From Acrocarpospora corrugata (GTDB lineage: Bacteria; Actinomycetota; Actinomycetes; Streptosporangiales; Streptosporangiaceae): a stretch of 64,000 bases of DNA. Under the pieces are notes generated by a model. That model was not told where the DNA came from and did not search any database. It saw only the letters and a program-made list of their open reading frames with translations. The stretch spans positions 1 through 64,000 of the forward strand of contig NZ_BLAD01000074.1 of NCBI RefSeq assembly GCF_009687845.1, given 5' to 3'. This document shows, piece after piece, positions 18,049 through 27,960 of this stretch. The translations under genes and the position numbers were made by a program. The stretch's first letter is position 1. Every line of letters begins with the position of its first letter.

Positions 18049-19314
18049 TCAGCAGGACAAGGGGGAGGAGCTTAGGGCCACGTCGTCGTACCAGAGGGTG
18101 TCGGAGTCCGAGCCGTAGCTTTCCCAGCCGAGGCGGAGGGTGGTGGGGCGGGGGGCCGTGGTGCGGCGGAGCCACTGGGCGTCGATGTCGGTGGTGGGGG
18201 TGGTGTCCAGGTGGAGGCCGGGGACCTCGGTGTTGTCCAGGTAGGTGGACATGGCCTGGCGGGTGGTGTCGATCTGGAAGCGGAGGCAGACCCAGCGGGC
18301 GGTGGGCAGGGGGCGGCTCTGGGCGACGCCGTTGGGGCTCTGTTCCGGGAGGGTGGCGTCGTCGAGTTCGCGGTTCCACTGGAGGGCGGCGTTCTGGCCG
18401 CCCAGGCGGAGGTCCCGGCCGCCGGCGGTGGAGTCGGCCATGGTGATCATGGTGACGTGGTTGGCGGGGAGAGCGGTGGTGTGCCTGATCCAGAGCCGGG
18501 CGTACACGACGGGGGCGACCGTGGAGAGGCTGGCGGTGGTGGCGGCGAAGATGTGGTTGCAGTAGTTGCCGCCGCCGGCGATGCGCAGGGATCTGCTGCC
18601 GGAATGGGCCATCGTCGTGTCGATCGTCGCGGTGCCGGTGCCGGCGCAGTTGGGGGTGACGACCGTCCAGTTGCCGCTGGGGGTTGATCCCGTCTGGTCT
18701 TCGAAGCCCGAGCAGACGACCGCGCCCGCGCATCCGGGCGGGGGGCTCGGCGATGGGCTTGGCGATGGGCTTGGCGATGGGCTCGGGCTCGGCGAAGGAG
18801 AAGGCGACGGCCTCGGTGACGGCGATGGCGTCGGCGATGGGGACGGGGAGGGCGATGGGGACGGGGAGGGCGATGGGCTTGGGGAGGGGCTTGGGGAGTC
18901 GGTGCAGGAGGCGTTGTTCAGGGTGAAGTCGGTGGGGATCGGGTTGGCCGATGTCCAGGTGGCCTGGAAGTCGAACTCGGTGGTCGCGCCGGTGGCGAGG
19001 GAGCCGTTCCAGGCGGCGTTGGCCGCCGTGACGGCGGTGCCGGACTGGGTGATGACCGTGTTCCAGCCGTTGGTGACGCGCTGGCCTGAGGGGTAGGTCC
19101 AGCGGAGGGCCCACGTGCTCGTCGCGGGGCCGAGATTGGTGAGGCGGACCGTCGCGGTGAAGGCTCCGGACCACTGGTTCACGGTGTATTCGACGCGGCA
19201 GGCGGGGGCGGCGGCGGTAGCCGTACCGGGATATAAGGGGATTGCCGAGAGGGCGAGGGCGGTGAGCACGGTGAGTGCTCGCCGGGCCCGGGGGCGGGCG
19301 TCGAAACCGGTCAT
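18049..19314 (-). CDS. Secreted CBM2 protein with Cip1-like domain
   Basis: 421 residues from ATG 19314 (GAAAGAGAG upstream). Residues 1-35 are a signal peptide ending ATAAA. Residues ~36-135 form a family 2 carbohydrate-binding module with the bounding cysteines and aromatic positions ('CRVEYTVNQWSGAFTATVRL', 'WTYPSGQRVTNGWN'). Next is a long Ser-Pro linker (~138-193), then a ~225-residue jelly-roll-like domain with paired cysteines ('CAGAVVCSGFED', 'NYCNHIF', 'RWVCLRFQID', final Cys). The last domain resembles Cip1-type proteins co-secreted with cellulases; that call is from memory of the fold pattern. It probably binds cellulose or chitin outside the cell. Confidence 0.8.
   Translation of the reverse strand: MTGFDARPRARRALTVLTALALSAIPLYPGTATAAAPACRVEYTVNQWSGAFTATVRLTNLGPATSTWALRWTYPSGQRVTNGWNTVITQSGTAVTAANAAWNGSLATGATTEFDFQATWTSANPIPTDFTLNNASCTDSPSPSPSPSPSPSPSPSPSPSPTPSPSPRPSPSPSPSPSPSPSPSPSPSPSPPPGCAGAVVCSGFEDQTGSTPSGNWTVVTPNCAGTGTATIDTTMAHSGSRSLRIAGGGNYCNHIFAATTASLSTVAPVVYARLWIRHTTALPANHVTMITMADSTAGGRDLRLGGQNAALQWNRELDDATLPEQSPNGVAQSRPLPTARWVCLRFQIDTTRQAMSTYLDNTEVPGLHLDTTPTTDIDAQWLRRTTAPRPTTLRLGWESYGSDSDTLWYDDVALSSSPLSC
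18741..18899 (-). repeat. Ser-Pro hexanucleotide linker repeat
   Basis: Long run of degenerate 6-bp units (plus-strand ggcgat, gggctt, ggggac types) encoding (Ser-Pro)n with occasional Thr and Arg. Such linkers are normal between carbohydrate-binding and catalytic modules, and the DNA is prone to slip. Confidence 0.85.
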
Positions 19315-19684
19315 GCGGCGCTCTCTTTCGTGAACTTTCGCCAATTCGACGGCTTATCGGAAATGTCATCCGAAAGGGCGAGAGTGCGCCCGGAACGGAC
19401 GTGGAGCGGCGGGCCCGGCTTCGGCGGCGGGGTATTCGCGCGAGGTGGGTGGGCTCGGCCGCTGGCCACTCGCTCGCAAGGGCCGATGGTCACCGCGCCC
19501 CGGACGACCTGTCAAAACCCGCTCGAAGCGGTACCAGCCGGGAGAACCCGCTGGCCGGACCTTCCGCGCACGCCGAGCGGCCAGCGGATGGCAATTCGCT
19601 CGTTAGATGATTGCGTGAACGTTTCAGCAGTTCCTTCTTGTAGGCGTCCGCCGGTTCAAGGAGAGGAAAACGGAATAATTGCAA
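19315..19684. other. Non-coding region upstream of the CBM2 gene
   Basis: 370 bases without a convincing gene. Just upstream of the CBM2 start the minus strand reads CGAAAG-TTCA-CGAAAG, a direct repeat ten bases apart that may be an operator. The part from 19600 on is comparatively AT-rich. No RNA gene was recognised. Confidence 0.45.
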
Positions 19685-19712
19685 AGGGCCGCCGAAAAGA
19701 TTCGGCGGCCCT
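19685..19712. terminator. Bidirectional terminator hairpin
   Basis: Perfect 12-bp stem agggccgccgaa / ttcggcggccct with a 4-nt loop. T-rich sequence follows on both strands (gctttattc on plus; TTGCAATTATT on minus). It lies 26 nt past the stop of the nuclease gene and is the best classical terminator in the window. Confidence 0.88.
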
Positions 19713-19737
19713 GCTTTATTCGGTGTTCGGCTAGAGG

Positions 19738-22188
19738 TTATTCGTCGACGACGGGGCTGCCCGGGGTGCAGCGGGCAGGTAGCGGGCTGGTGTCGCAGCC
19801 GGTGAGGATACGGACGATCTGCGGGTCGTGGTCGCTCGCCTGGTCGGCGAACTCGGCGTTGATGTGGACGACGCCGTAGGAGTAGCCCTTGATCGCCGGG
19901 CTGATCATGATGTGGTCGAGGGTCTGGGAGTTGCCGTCGAACACGTAGCTGTAGCGCTCACCTGCGGGCAGTGTGTCGATGAGGGTCTTGAGCGCGGTGC
20001 CGTTGCTGGTCAGCGTGTTGACGGCCGGGCTGAACGGGTAATCGTTCAGGTCACCGAGCACGACGACGCGGGCGCGGGCGAGGCTCTTGGTCGACAGGTC
20101 CTGGACGAACGCGTTGACCTCGGAGGCCTGCTGGATGCGCTGGGTCTCCGTGACGCGGTTGGGCGGCTGCACGGCGGAGGTCAGCGGGTAGTCCCCGCCC
20201 TTGGAGTTGAAGTGGTTGGCGACCACGAACAGCTGCTTGTTGCCGTCGAACAGGAACTCGCCGACGAGCGGCTTGCGGGACGACGACCACGCGGCGGAGC
20301 CCGGGTTGATCCGGCCAGGAGAGACCGACAGCGAGACCTGGTTGCTGGTCGGGCGCTCGCGCAGCACCGTGACGGCCGTGGTGGCGTCGCCGCCCGGCCG
20401 GTCCACGAAGGTCACCCGGGCGGGGTTGAACAGGAAGACCTGGCGGATGTTGCCGCCGGGCTCACCGCCGTCGGTGCCGTCCGCCGGGTCGACGGAACGC
20501 CAGTCGTAGGCGGGGCCGCCGGCCGTCGTGATCGCCGCGATGAACAGCGCGACGGTCTGGTCGGCCGCGACGACGCCGTTGTTGACGGCGCCGTTGTTGT
20601 CCTGGATCTCCTCCAGGGCCAGGATGTCCGGCGAGCCGAGGTTGGTGACGACCGCCTGGGCGAGCCGGGCGAACTTGGCGGCGGGGTTGGTCGCGGCCAG
20701 GTTCTCCACGTTGTACGTCGCGACCGACAGGTCGCCGGCCTTCTTCGGCGGCAGCACCTTCTGGCGCTTGAGCCCGTTGTCGGTGACCGCGCCCAGGGTG
20801 GTCGCGATCAGGGCGTACCCACCGAAGTTCTGGTAGTCGATGACGCCGACGGTGCCGCCGGCCAGCGTGTCGCCGACATTGGCCTCGGGGGCTCCGGTCA
20901 GGGCCTGGATCAGCAGCCGGCCGCTGTTCTGGTCGTCGTAGGACTGGTAGATGGTGCCGCCGCGCGGGGTCGGGTTCTGGCCCGGCTTGAGGGTGACCCA
21001 CAGCTCGTTGAAGTCGTTGGCGGGGCTGACCAGGCGGGCGCTCTGCGCGACCGTGACGCGCATGCCCTCGTGGACCTCGTACCAGTCGAGCGTGTACGAG
21101 CCCGGCTCCAGCGGCTGCGCCTCCAGGGCGCCGGTCTTGGTGTACGGATCGGGCAGCGCGACCGGGATGGCCGCGGGCAGCGTGTTGCCGCCGGTCAGCT
21201 TGGTGTAGGTGACCGTGCCGCCGATCTCGGTCAGCGACTGGGCGCCCGTGGACGGGCGGAACTCGGTGACCCGGCCGGTGGCCAGCACCGAGTCGCCGAT
21301 CGCGACGGTCGGGGTGGTCGTGCCGGTGAAGACGAACAGGCCCTCACTGGTCAGCGGGTCGGCGTCGGCGGACGGGTCCTGGAACCAGAAGCCGCGGGCG
21401 CTGCCGGTGACGCGGACGGCGGTGACGATGCCGGGCACGTTCGTGACGTTCTGCCCGACCACCGGCGAGATGCGGCCCGACCCCTGGATGTCGTGGATGC
21501 GCAGCGGGCCCGGGGTGGGATCGCCGGGGCCGGGGTCGGGGTCGGCCGCCGAGACGGTCGTGCCGGCGGTGTTGGTGGCCTTCGGGACGCCGGAGGAGAA
21601 GTCGGCGGCGTTGTTGTCGGTGTCGACGAGCGCGCCGGAACGGGCGTTGGCCGTGGTGTTGGTCAGGCCGGGAGCGGCGAGGGTCTCGACGTTGGCGGTG
21701 GCGCCGTACCCGATGAGGTCCTTGACGTCGGGGGCGGTGGCGCACGCGGTCCCGCAGCCCACCAGCGGGAACTGGCTGGTGCGCAGGGCGACCACGCCGG
21801 AGGTGGCCGACATCGGGACCGTTCCCACGGCGTCGGGCGTGGGCAGCGTGAGGGCGCCGCCGGCGCCGGCGGCCTGCTGGATCAGGTAGCGGCCGTGCGC
21901 CGGGATGCTGCCGATGAGCGACGTCATCTGGAAGACGACGCCGGCGGCGGAGGCGTACTGGATGCTCCAGGTCGAGACGTCGATCGGGCTGCCGGTGACG
22001 TTCGCGAGTTCGATGAAGTCGTTCTTGAAGGCCGCTCCGGAGTTGCCGCCGCCGCCGTAGACGGCGGAGATGACGACATCGGTGGAGATGGCGTTCGCGG
22101 AGCCAGGCAGGGTCGCCATGGTCGCCGCGAGGGCCAGCGGCAGGGCCGCCGCCGTGATTAAGCGCCGTTTTGTTTTGCGTGTTGCCAC
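19738..22188 (-). CDS. Secreted ExeM/NucH-family endonuclease with lamin-tail domain
   Basis: 816 residues from GTG 22188, with GGAGC seven bases upstream. Residues 1-33 are a signal peptide (RKTKRR..., ending SANA). Residues ~36-190 form a lamin-tail-like domain ('VVISAVYGGGGNSGAAFKNDFIELANVT'). A central OB-fold-like part ('IHDIQGSGRISPVVGQNVTNVPGIVTAV') is followed by an endonuclease/exonuclease/phosphatase domain with 'VATYNVENLA', 'DILALEEIQDN', 'NHFNSKGGD', 'VVLGDLNDYPFSPAV', 'LDHIMIS' and 'ASDHDPQI'. All metal and catalytic motifs are present. It is expected to degrade extracellular DNA. It stands alone, ended by a strong terminator. Confidence 0.93.
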   Translation of the reverse strand: MATRKTKRRLITAAALPLALAATMATLPGSANAISTDVVISAVYGGGGNSGAAFKNDFIELANVTGSPIDVSTWSIQYASAAGVVFQMTSLIGSIPAHGRYLIQQAAGAGGALTLPTPDAVGTVPMSATSGVVALRTSQFPLVGCGTACATAPDVKDLIGYGATANVETLAAPGLTNTTANARSGALVDTDNNAADFSSGVPKATNTAGTTVSAADPDPGPGDPTPGPLRIHDIQGSGRISPVVGQNVTNVPGIVTAVRVTGSARGFWFQDPSADADPLTSEGLFVFTGTTTPTVAIGDSVLATGRVTEFRPSTGAQSLTEIGGTVTYTKLTGGNTLPAAIPVALPDPYTKTGALEAQPLEPGSYTLDWYEVHEGMRVTVAQSARLVSPANDFNELWVTLKPGQNPTPRGGTIYQSYDDQNSGRLLIQALTGAPEANVGDTLAGGTVGVIDYQNFGGYALIATTLGAVTDNGLKRQKVLPPKKAGDLSVATYNVENLAATNPAAKFARLAQAVVTNLGSPDILALEEIQDNNGAVNNGVVAADQTVALFIAAITTAGGPAYDWRSVDPADGTDGGEPGGNIRQVFLFNPARVTFVDRPGGDATTAVTVLRERPTSNQVSLSVSPGRINPGSAAWSSSRKPLVGEFLFDGNKQLFVVANHFNSKGGDYPLTSAVQPPNRVTETQRIQQASEVNAFVQDLSTKSLARARVVVLGDLNDYPFSPAVNTLTSNGTALKTLIDTLPAGERYSYVFDGNSQTLDHIMISPAIKGYSYGVVHINAEFADQASDHDPQIVRILTGCDTSPLPARCTPGSPVVDE

Positions 22189-22302
22189 AGAAGGTGCTCC
22201 TAGATCGAGATATCGCCCAGGAGCATGGTGCTACGTATGCACCACAGGGGGTAGGTACGTCGCTTATTTGTCACCATTCCTCGATATTGCGGACAGGCGT
22301 CG

Positions 22303-24078
22303 TTAGCGTGCGACATCTCCCGGCAGGCGGAGGGTGAAGGTGGAGCCCTGGCCTGGGGTGCTGGTGGCGGAGGCCGTGCCGCCGTGGGCCTCCAGGAGTT
22401 TGCGGACGATGGACAGGCCGAGGCCGCTGCCGCCGGTGCGGCGGTTGCGGGACCGGTCCACCCGCCAGAACCGTTCGAAGATCAGGGGCAGGTCGTCGGC
22501 GCCGATGCCGGTGCCGGTGTCGGCCACCTCGATCACCGTGCCGTCGCCGTCGCGGCGGGCGCGCAGGGCGACGGCGCCGCCGGGGGGTGTGTGCCGGATC
22601 GCGTTGGAGATCAGGTTGCCGACGGCCTGGCGGAGCCGTACCGGGTCGGCGTGCACCTCCAGCGGGGCGCCGGCGGGCGGGGACAGGGTGACTCCGGCGG
22701 CGTCGGCGCCGCTCCGGTGCGCCTGGGCGACCTGGGCGAGCAGGTCGGTGACGTCGAAGCGTTCCCGGTGCAGGCGGAGTTCGCCGGCGTCGGCCACCGC
22801 CAGGTCCTGCAGGTCGTCGATGATGTGCTGGAGCAGCAGGGCCTCTTCCAGGAGCGAGGAGATCAGCGCCCGGCCGGGGGCGACGAGGCCGTCCTCGGTC
22901 GCCTCCAGCCAGCCCCTGATGTTGCTCAGCGGGGTGCGCAGCTCGTGCGCGACGTCGCTGACCATCGCCTTGCGCAGGCCCTCCAGCTGGGTACGCCGGA
23001 CGGACATGGCGTTGAAGGCCGCCGCCAGCCTGCCGATCTCGTCCTTTCTGGCGATCTGGACGGTGGCCGCGAGATCCCCCCGCTCCATCCGCCGTACGGC
23101 TCCGGTCAGCGCCCGCAGCGGCCGGACCAGCCGGACGCCGGACAGGACGGTGACGGCCACGGTGGCCAGCAGCACCAGCGCCGCGACCCCGGCGATCCTG
23201 ACCTGGTTGGCCGGCGACAGATCGAAGATCGTCGAAGGCGGGCCGGCGCGGCTGCCGACGAAGAGCAGCGCGGTCGGCGCGACATAGGGGGCGAGCTGCT
23301 CGCGGCGGCTCGCGGTGACGCACTTCTGCACGCTCTCGGTGAGGCTCCCGGTCCCGGCCGGCCGGACCGGGGCCGGGACTGGGGACCAGCTGAAGTCCAG
23401 GCCGAGCCGCACCTCGGGCAGGTCCCGCCGCTGAAGACAGGCGTTGACCGACGTGCTGAGCCGGTCCAGCGCCTTCGTCTCGGTGGGGGTCAGCCGGTCG
23501 AGGGCGAGGCCGGCGCACCTGGAGGTGGTCGGGTCGATGTTGCGGGTCTCGACGTACGAACGGCCGCTGGGTTTCTGGGCGACGGTGGCGGTGACGTTCG
23601 CCAGGGCGTCGCGCAGGCAGGCGGCCCGCCGCTGGGCGGCGGCGCGCAACTGGTCGCGCTCTCCCGCGGGCAGCCGGAACGGGCCGACCGCGCGCGGGTC
23701 GATGTGATCCGGGGTGTCGACGGCCAGCGGTTCGATCACCGCGGTCGGCTTCGCGGGCAGCGTGATCGGCCCGGGATCGGAGTCGAGCACCGGTTCGCGG
23801 TCCTCGGTGGTGAGGGTGACGCGGTGCCCGGTCTCCCTGGCCAGCCGCCGTACGGTCTCCGCCGCGCCGGACCAGGAGGGGTGCCCGGCCGCGTAGCCGA
23901 GCAGGGCGTCGTAGACCCGGGCGTCGTCGGAGAGCGCCTGCCCCTGCTCCTGCCGGAGCGCCACGGTGGTGCTCCGCACGGTCAGCCAGGCGGTCGCCGC
24001 GATCGAGCAGACCGACACCAGCGCGGTCACCGCGAGCAGGCGCAGCAGCAGGCTGCGGCGCAACGGGACGTCACCCAT
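22303..24078 (-). CDS. Membrane sensor histidine kinase
   Basis: 591 residues. One N-terminal membrane segment ('LLLRLLAVTALVSVCSIAATAWLTV'), then a large extracytoplasmic domain (~40-295) with four cysteines ('RRAACLRD', 'TSRCAGL', 'NACLQRRD', 'QKCVTAS') that could form disulfides. After a second membrane segment come a HAMP domain, the H-box 'VSDVAHELRTPLSNIRG', N-box 'QAVGNLISNAIRHTP', 'VIEVADTGTGIG' and 'GGSGLGLSIVRKLLEAHGG'. It overlaps the response regulator by 8 bp. The pair probably senses cell-envelope damage and controls the divergent efflux operon. Confidence 0.92.
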   Translation of the reverse strand: MGDVPLRRSLLLRLLAVTALVSVCSIAATAWLTVRSTTVALRQEQGQALSDDARVYDALLGYAAGHPSWSGAAETVRRLARETGHRVTLTTEDREPVLDSDPGPITLPAKPTAVIEPLAVDTPDHIDPRAVGPFRLPAGERDQLRAAAQRRAACLRDALANVTATVAQKPSGRSYVETRNIDPTTSRCAGLALDRLTPTETKALDRLSTSVNACLQRRDLPEVRLGLDFSWSPVPAPVRPAGTGSLTESVQKCVTASRREQLAPYVAPTALLFVGSRAGPPSTIFDLSPANQVRIAGVAALVLLATVAVTVLSGVRLVRPLRALTGAVRRMERGDLAATVQIARKDEIGRLAAAFNAMSVRRTQLEGLRKAMVSDVAHELRTPLSNIRGWLEATEDGLVAPGRALISSLLEEALLLQHIIDDLQDLAVADAGELRLHRERFDVTDLLAQVAQAHRSGADAAGVTLSPPAGAPLEVHADPVRLRQAVGNLISNAIRHTPPGGAVALRARRDGDGTVIEVADTGTGIGADDLPLIFERFWRVDRSRNRRTGGSGLGLSIVRKLLEAHGGTASATSTPGQGSTFTLRLPGDVAR

Positions 24079-24766
24079 GCGGGCCGTCGGCGAGCTTGTA
24101 CCCGACGCCGTAGACGGTGAGCAGCCGCACCGGCCGGCGCGGATCCGGCTCGATCTTCCTGCGCAGGTTCATCACGTGCACGTCGACGGTACGGGAGGTG
24201 ATGTGCCGGTCGAAGCCATGCAGATGCTCCAGGATCTGCGCCCGGGTGAACACCCGGCCCGGCTGGGACATCAGGAGCTCCAGCAGCTGGAACTCCCCGG
24301 GGGTGCACTCGACGGACTCCCCGGCCACGCTGACCTCGTGCCGTACCGGATCGACGGCCAGGTCGCCGACGCGCAGCAGGGGCTCTACGGGCGTGGCGGC
24401 CCGGCGGGTGCGCCGGAGCAGGGTGCGGATCCGGGCCATCAGCTCGCGCGGGCTGTACGGCTTGGTCATGTAGTCGTCGGCGCCCAGGTCGAGGCCGAGC
24501 AGCAGATCGTCCTCGGTGGCGCGGGCGGTCAGCATGAGCATCGGCAGGTCCGACTCCGCCCGCAGGATCCGGCACACGTCCAGGCCGCTGACCTTGGGCA
24601 TCATCACGTCGAGCACGAGCAGGTCGGGGGCCCGGCGGCGGACGGAGTCCAGCACCGAGCGCCCGTCGTGCACGAGGCCGACGGCGTGGCCTTCCCACTC
24701 CAGGTAACGGCGGAGCAGTTCCGCCTGCTTCTCGTCGTCCTCAGCAACCAGGACATAGGCGCACAT
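24071..24766 (-). CDS. OmpR-family response regulator
   Basis: 231 residues. The receiver domain has the acidic pair 'VLVAEDDEKQAE', the phosphorylated Asp in 'LLVLDVMMPKVSG', and Thr/Lys in 'LMLTARATEDD...YMTKPYSPRELMARI'. The C-terminal winged helix ends 'SRTVDVHVMNLRRKIEPDPRRPVRLLTVYGVGYKLA'. OmpR-type regulators bind direct repeats about 11 bp apart; such repeats lie in the adjacent divergent promoter. First gene of the kinase operon. Confidence 0.94.
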   Translation of the reverse strand: MCAYVLVAEDDEKQAELLRRYLEWEGHAVGLVHDGRSVLDSVRRRAPDLLVLDVMMPKVSGLDVCRILRAESDLPMLMLTARATEDDLLLGLDLGADDYMTKPYSPRELMARIRTLLRRTRRAATPVEPLLRVGDLAVDPVRHEVSVAGESVECTPGEFQLLELLMSQPGRVFTRAQILEHLHGFDRHITSRTVDVHVMNLRRKIEPDPRRPVRLLTVYGVGYKLADGPHG

Positions 24767-24821
24767 ATCGCCGAGTTTAGGGTGGCTGTCCGCCTGCGGG
24801 GACGGTTCACAGAAGGACTAA

Positions 24822-24845
24822 GGGTTCCTGACGGGTTCCTAACAT
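24822..24845 (+). promoter_or_regulatory. Direct-repeat response-regulator site upstream of the efflux operon
   Basis: Two gggttcct octamers at 24822-24829 and 24833-24840, exactly 11 bp apart (one helical turn), then aacat. They lie in the 106-bp divergent region between the regulator and the efflux operon. A near-identical site precedes the lipoprotein gene at 27917. Confidence 0.65.
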
Positions 24846-24872
24846 TTCCCCACCATCCTCGCCGTCAACACG

Positions 24873-26003
24873 ATGAGGATGGGGGCTCCAGTGGCCGGAG
24901 ACACGGGGAACGACAGGAGTTGGCGGCGGGTGGCCGCCGGGGCGGTGGCGCTGGTCGCCGTCGCGGCGGGCGGCGCGGGCGCGGTCGCGCTGGCCGCGCG
25001 CGGCGAACCGGAGCCGCCGGCGCCCGGCAGGGCCCCCGTCGAGACCACGTCGGTGGAGCGGACCGACCTGTCGGACACCCGCTCCCTGCCCGGCACGCTC
25101 GGCTTCGGCGCGGAACGGCCGCTGCGCGGCGCGGGGGAGGGGCTGGTGACCGGGCTGCCGAAGCCGGGCGCCGCGGTGCTCCGGGGCAGACCGCTGTACT
25201 GGGTGGACGACCGTCCGGTGCCGGTGTTCTTCGGCGCCACCCCGCTCTTCCGCGAACTGGGCAAGATCGGACTGCGAGGCCGTGACGTGACCACGGTGGC
25301 GGACAATCTCGCCGCGCTCGGCTACGCCATCGGCGCACGGTCCGGGCCAGCCGCGGTGACCACCCCGTCCCGGGGGAAGCCGCTGCCGGGAGACGTCTTC
25401 ACCGCCTCCCTCCGCGCCGCCCTGAAACGCTGGCAACTGGACACCGGACTGCCGGCCACCGGCACGCTCGACGTCGGGCAGGTCGCCGTGCTGCCGGGAC
25501 CGGCCCGGGTCGGCTCGGTCCAGGCGCGGCTCGGCGACCCGGCGGCGGGGGAGCTGATCACCCTGACCCGGGCGGTGAAGGTGGTGACCGTGCCGGTGAA
25601 CGCCGCCGACGTGGGCGGCATCCGCCGGGGCATGCGGGTCGCCGTCCTGCTGCCCGCCGACCAGGAGATCCCCGGCAAGGTCACGGTGATCGGGACGGCC
25701 GCCACCGACGGCACCTCGGACGGCGGCGCGCCGCAGGTCAGCGTCACCGTCACCCCCGCCAGGAGCGCCGACGTCAAGACGCTGGACTCGGCCCGGGTCG
25801 AGGTGCGGTTCACCGTCAGGGCCCGGCGGGACGTGCTCGCCGTGCCCGTGGGCGCGCTGCTCGCCCTGCGCGAGGGCGGCTACGCCCTGCAACTGCCGGG
25901 CGGGAAGCTGCTCGCCGCGAAGACCGGCATGTTCGCCCGGGGCCTGGTCGAAGTCTCCGGGCCCGGGATCACCCCGGGCCTGACCGTGGTGACCAGCTCA
26001 TGA
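24873..26003 (+). CDS. MacA-like efflux adaptor with peptidoglycan-binding domain
   Basis: 376 residues. Arg-rich N-terminus and a membrane anchor ('[23 protein letters not shown]'), then a lipoyl/HlyD-like part, an inserted peptidoglycan-binding-type helix region ('[30 protein letters not shown]', after 'DNLAALGY') and beta-barrel strands ('[25 protein letters not shown]'). This architecture is common in Gram-positive adaptors that accompany MacB-like ABC pumps. ATG 24873 is used; the next gene overlaps by 4 bp. Likely control by the divergent two-component system. Confidence 0.84.
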   Translation: MRMGAPVAGDTGNDRSWRRVAAGAVALVAVAAGGAGAVALAARGEPEPPAPGRAPVETTSVERTDLSDTRSLPGTLGFGAERPLRGAGEGLVTGLPKPGAAVLRGRPLYWVDDRPVPVFFGATPLFRELGKIGLRGRDVTTVADNLAALGYAIGARSGPAAVTTPSRGKPLPGDVFTASLRAALKRWQLDTGLPATGTLDVGQVAVLPGPARVGSVQARLGDPAAGELITLTRAVKVVTVPVNAADVGGIRRGMRVAVLLPADQEIPGKVTVIGTAATDGTSDGGAPQVSVTVTPARSADVKTLDSARVEVRFTVRARRDVLAVPVGALLALREGGYALQLPGGKLLAAKTGMFARGLVEVSGPGITPGLTVVTSS

Positions 26004-26686
26004 CCCCCGTCCTCCGGGTGATCCGGGCCAGCAAGATCCACCCGGGCGGGGTGACGGCGCTCGACCAGGTCTCCCTGGAGATCGCCGGAGGCGAGCTGCT
26101 CGCCATCCTCGGCCCGTCCGGTTCCGGCAAGTCCACCCTGCTCAACATCATGGGCACCCTCGACCGCCCCACCAGCGGCACCGTCGAGATCGACGGCCAG
26201 GACGCGGCCGCGCTCACCGACCGGCGGCTCTCCGCGCTGCGCGGCCGCCGGCTCGGCTTCGTCTTCCAGCAGTTCCACCTCACCGACGGGCTCAGCGCCG
26301 CCGAGAACGTCGCCACCGGCCTGCTCTACGCCGGCGTGCCGCACCGCAGGCGCCGCCCGCTCGCGCTCGCCGCCCTGGCCCGGGTCGGGCTCGCCCACCG
26401 GGTCGGCCACCTGCCGCACCAGCTCTCCGGCGGCGAACGGCAGCGCGTCGCCATCGCCCGCGCCCTGGTCAACGAACCCGCCCTGATCCTCGCCGACGAG
26501 CCGACCGGCGCCCTGGACACCGCCAACGGCCAGGCCGTACTCGACCTGCTGGTACGGCTGAACGCCGAGGGCGCCACCATCGCGATCGTCACCCACGACC
26601 GGGACCTCACGGCCCTGGTGCCCCGGCGGATCGAGATCCTCGACGGCCGCATCGTCGCCGACACGCACCGGAAGGGCACCCCATGA
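26000..26686 (+). CDS. ABC transporter ATP-binding protein, MacB/LolD type
   Basis: 228 residues. Walker A '[25 protein letters not shown]', Q-loop '[19 protein letters not shown]', signature '[19 protein letters not shown]', Walker B '[13 protein letters not shown]' and H-loop '[10 protein letters not shown]' are all intact. The C-terminal '[13 protein letters not shown]' is typical of the branch that energises lipoprotein or peptide export. It overlaps both neighbours by 4 bp. Confidence 0.95.
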   Translation: MTPVLRVIRASKIHPGGVTALDQVSLEIAGGELLAILGPSGSGKSTLLNIMGTLDRPTSGTVEIDGQDAAALTDRRLSALRGRRLGFVFQQFHLTDGLSAAENVATGLLYAGVPHRRRRPLALAALARVGLAHRVGHLPHQLSGGERQRVAIARALVNEPALILADEPTGALDTANGQAVLDLLVRLNAEGATIAIVTHDRDLTALVPRRIEILDGRIVADTHRKGTP

Positions 26687-27891
26687 CGCTCGCCACCACC
26701 CGGCCCGTCCGGCTCCCGCCCGCCGACGTGCTGCGGCTCGGGCTGCTGGGCCTGCGCACCAGGAAACTCCGGGCGGCGCTGTCGGCCCTCGGCATCTCGA
26801 TCGGCGTCGCCACCCTGATCGTCGTGACGGGCATCCCCGCCGCCGGCCAGCAGGCCCTGCTCGACCGGCTGGCCGCGCTCGGCACCAACATGCTGCGCGC
26901 CGAGCCGATGCCCAACCAGGACCCGCCGGTCCTGCTGCCCGAGACGGCCGACGGCATGGCGGCCAGGATCGCCCCCGTCCTGGAGGCGAGCGCGGTCGCC
27001 AACACCCACGCCGCCGTGGCCCGCTCCGACCGGGTGGACGACACCGACGCCGCCGGCGTCAGCGTGCTCGCCGGCCGGGACGACCTGCTGGCGGCGGTCA
27101 ACGGGACCGTGCACGCCGGGCGTTTCCTCAACCCCGCCACCGACGCCTTCCCCGCCATGGTGCTCGGCCACCACGCCGCCACCCGGCTCGGCGTCAACGA
27201 CCTGCCGCCCGGCCGCGAACCCCCGCAGGTGTACGCCGGGGGGCAGTGGTTCACCGTCATCGGCCTCCTCGATCCGATGCCGCTGGCCCCCGAACTGGAC
27301 CGGTCGGTCCTGGTCGGCTGGGAGGCCGCCCGCCGGTTCCTGCGCTTCGACGGCCACCCCACCGTGATCTACGTACGGGCCCGGGAGGACGCGGTCGAGG
27401 ACGTGCGCGCGGTGCTGCCCGCCAGCGTCCACCCCGAGGCGCCCGGCCTGGTCCAGGTCAGCAGGCCGTCGGACGCGCTGGCCGCCAAACGCGCCACCGA
27501 GACCGCCTTCTCCGCGCTGTTCCTCGGGCTGGCCGGGGTCGCCCTGCTGGTCGGCGGCATCGGCGTGGCCAACACGATGGTGGTCTCGGTGCTGGAACGC
27601 CGCCGCGAGATCGGCCTGCGGCGGGCGCTCGGAGCCACCCGCGGCCACGTGCGGGTGCAGTTCCTGACCGAGTCGGTGGCGCTGTCCGGGCTGGGCGGCG
27701 GGATCGGCGCCCTGCTGGGCGTGCTGGCGGCCCTCGGCTACGACGCCTACCAGGGCTGGCCGCCCGTCATCCCGGGGATCGCCGTGGCCGGGGGAGCCGC
27801 GGGCGCAGTGCTGGTCGGCATGGCGGCCGGGGTCTATCCGTCGATCCGGGCCTCCCGCCTCACGCCCACCGACGCGCTGGCCGCGCCCTGA
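26683..27891 (+). CDS. ABC transporter permease, FtsX/MacB family
   Basis: 402 residues. An N-terminal membrane helix ('[26 protein letters not shown]') precedes a large extracytoplasmic MacB_PCD-type domain (~50-275). The FtsX domain follows with three helices ('[43 protein letters not shown]', '[20 protein letters not shown]', '[26 protein letters not shown]'). With the adaptor and ATPase it forms a tripartite-like pump for peptides or envelope-active compounds. Confidence 0.93.
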   Translation: MTLATTRPVRLPPADVLRLGLLGLRTRKLRAALSALGISIGVATLIVVTGIPAAGQQALLDRLAALGTNMLRAEPMPNQDPPVLLPETADGMAARIAPVLEASAVANTHAAVARSDRVDDTDAAGVSVLAGRDDLLAAVNGTVHAGRFLNPATDAFPAMVLGHHAATRLGVNDLPPGREPPQVYAGGQWFTVIGLLDPMPLAPELDRSVLVGWEAARRFLRFDGHPTVIYVRAREDAVEDVRAVLPASVHPEAPGLVQVSRPSDALAAKRATETAFSALFLGLAGVALLVGGIGVANTMVVSVLERRREIGLRRALGATRGHVRVQFLTESVALSGLGGGIGALLGVLAALGYDAYQGWPPVIPGIAVAGGAAGAVLVGMAAGVYPSIRASRLTPTDALAAP

Positions 27892-27916
27892 CGCCAGGCA
27901 CTAAGAGAACCTCATC

Positions 27917-27939
27917 TGTCCCTGACAGGTTCCTCACAT
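27917..27939 (+). promoter_or_regulatory. Second response-regulator motif, upstream of the lipoprotein
   Basis: Matches the site at 24823-24845 in 19 of 23 positions by my count, with the core ctgac(a/g)ggttcct(a/c)acat. It ends 22 bp before the lipoprotein ATG. This suggests one regulon: efflux pump and lipoprotein. Confidence 0.6.
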
Positions 27940-27960
27940 CCGGGCGGCAACCTGCCTCGC

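Noticed and set aside
18684-19096. Gly/Asp-repeat proteins on the plus strand
   Set aside because: They are antisense readings of the Ser-Pro linker repeat in the CBM2 gene.
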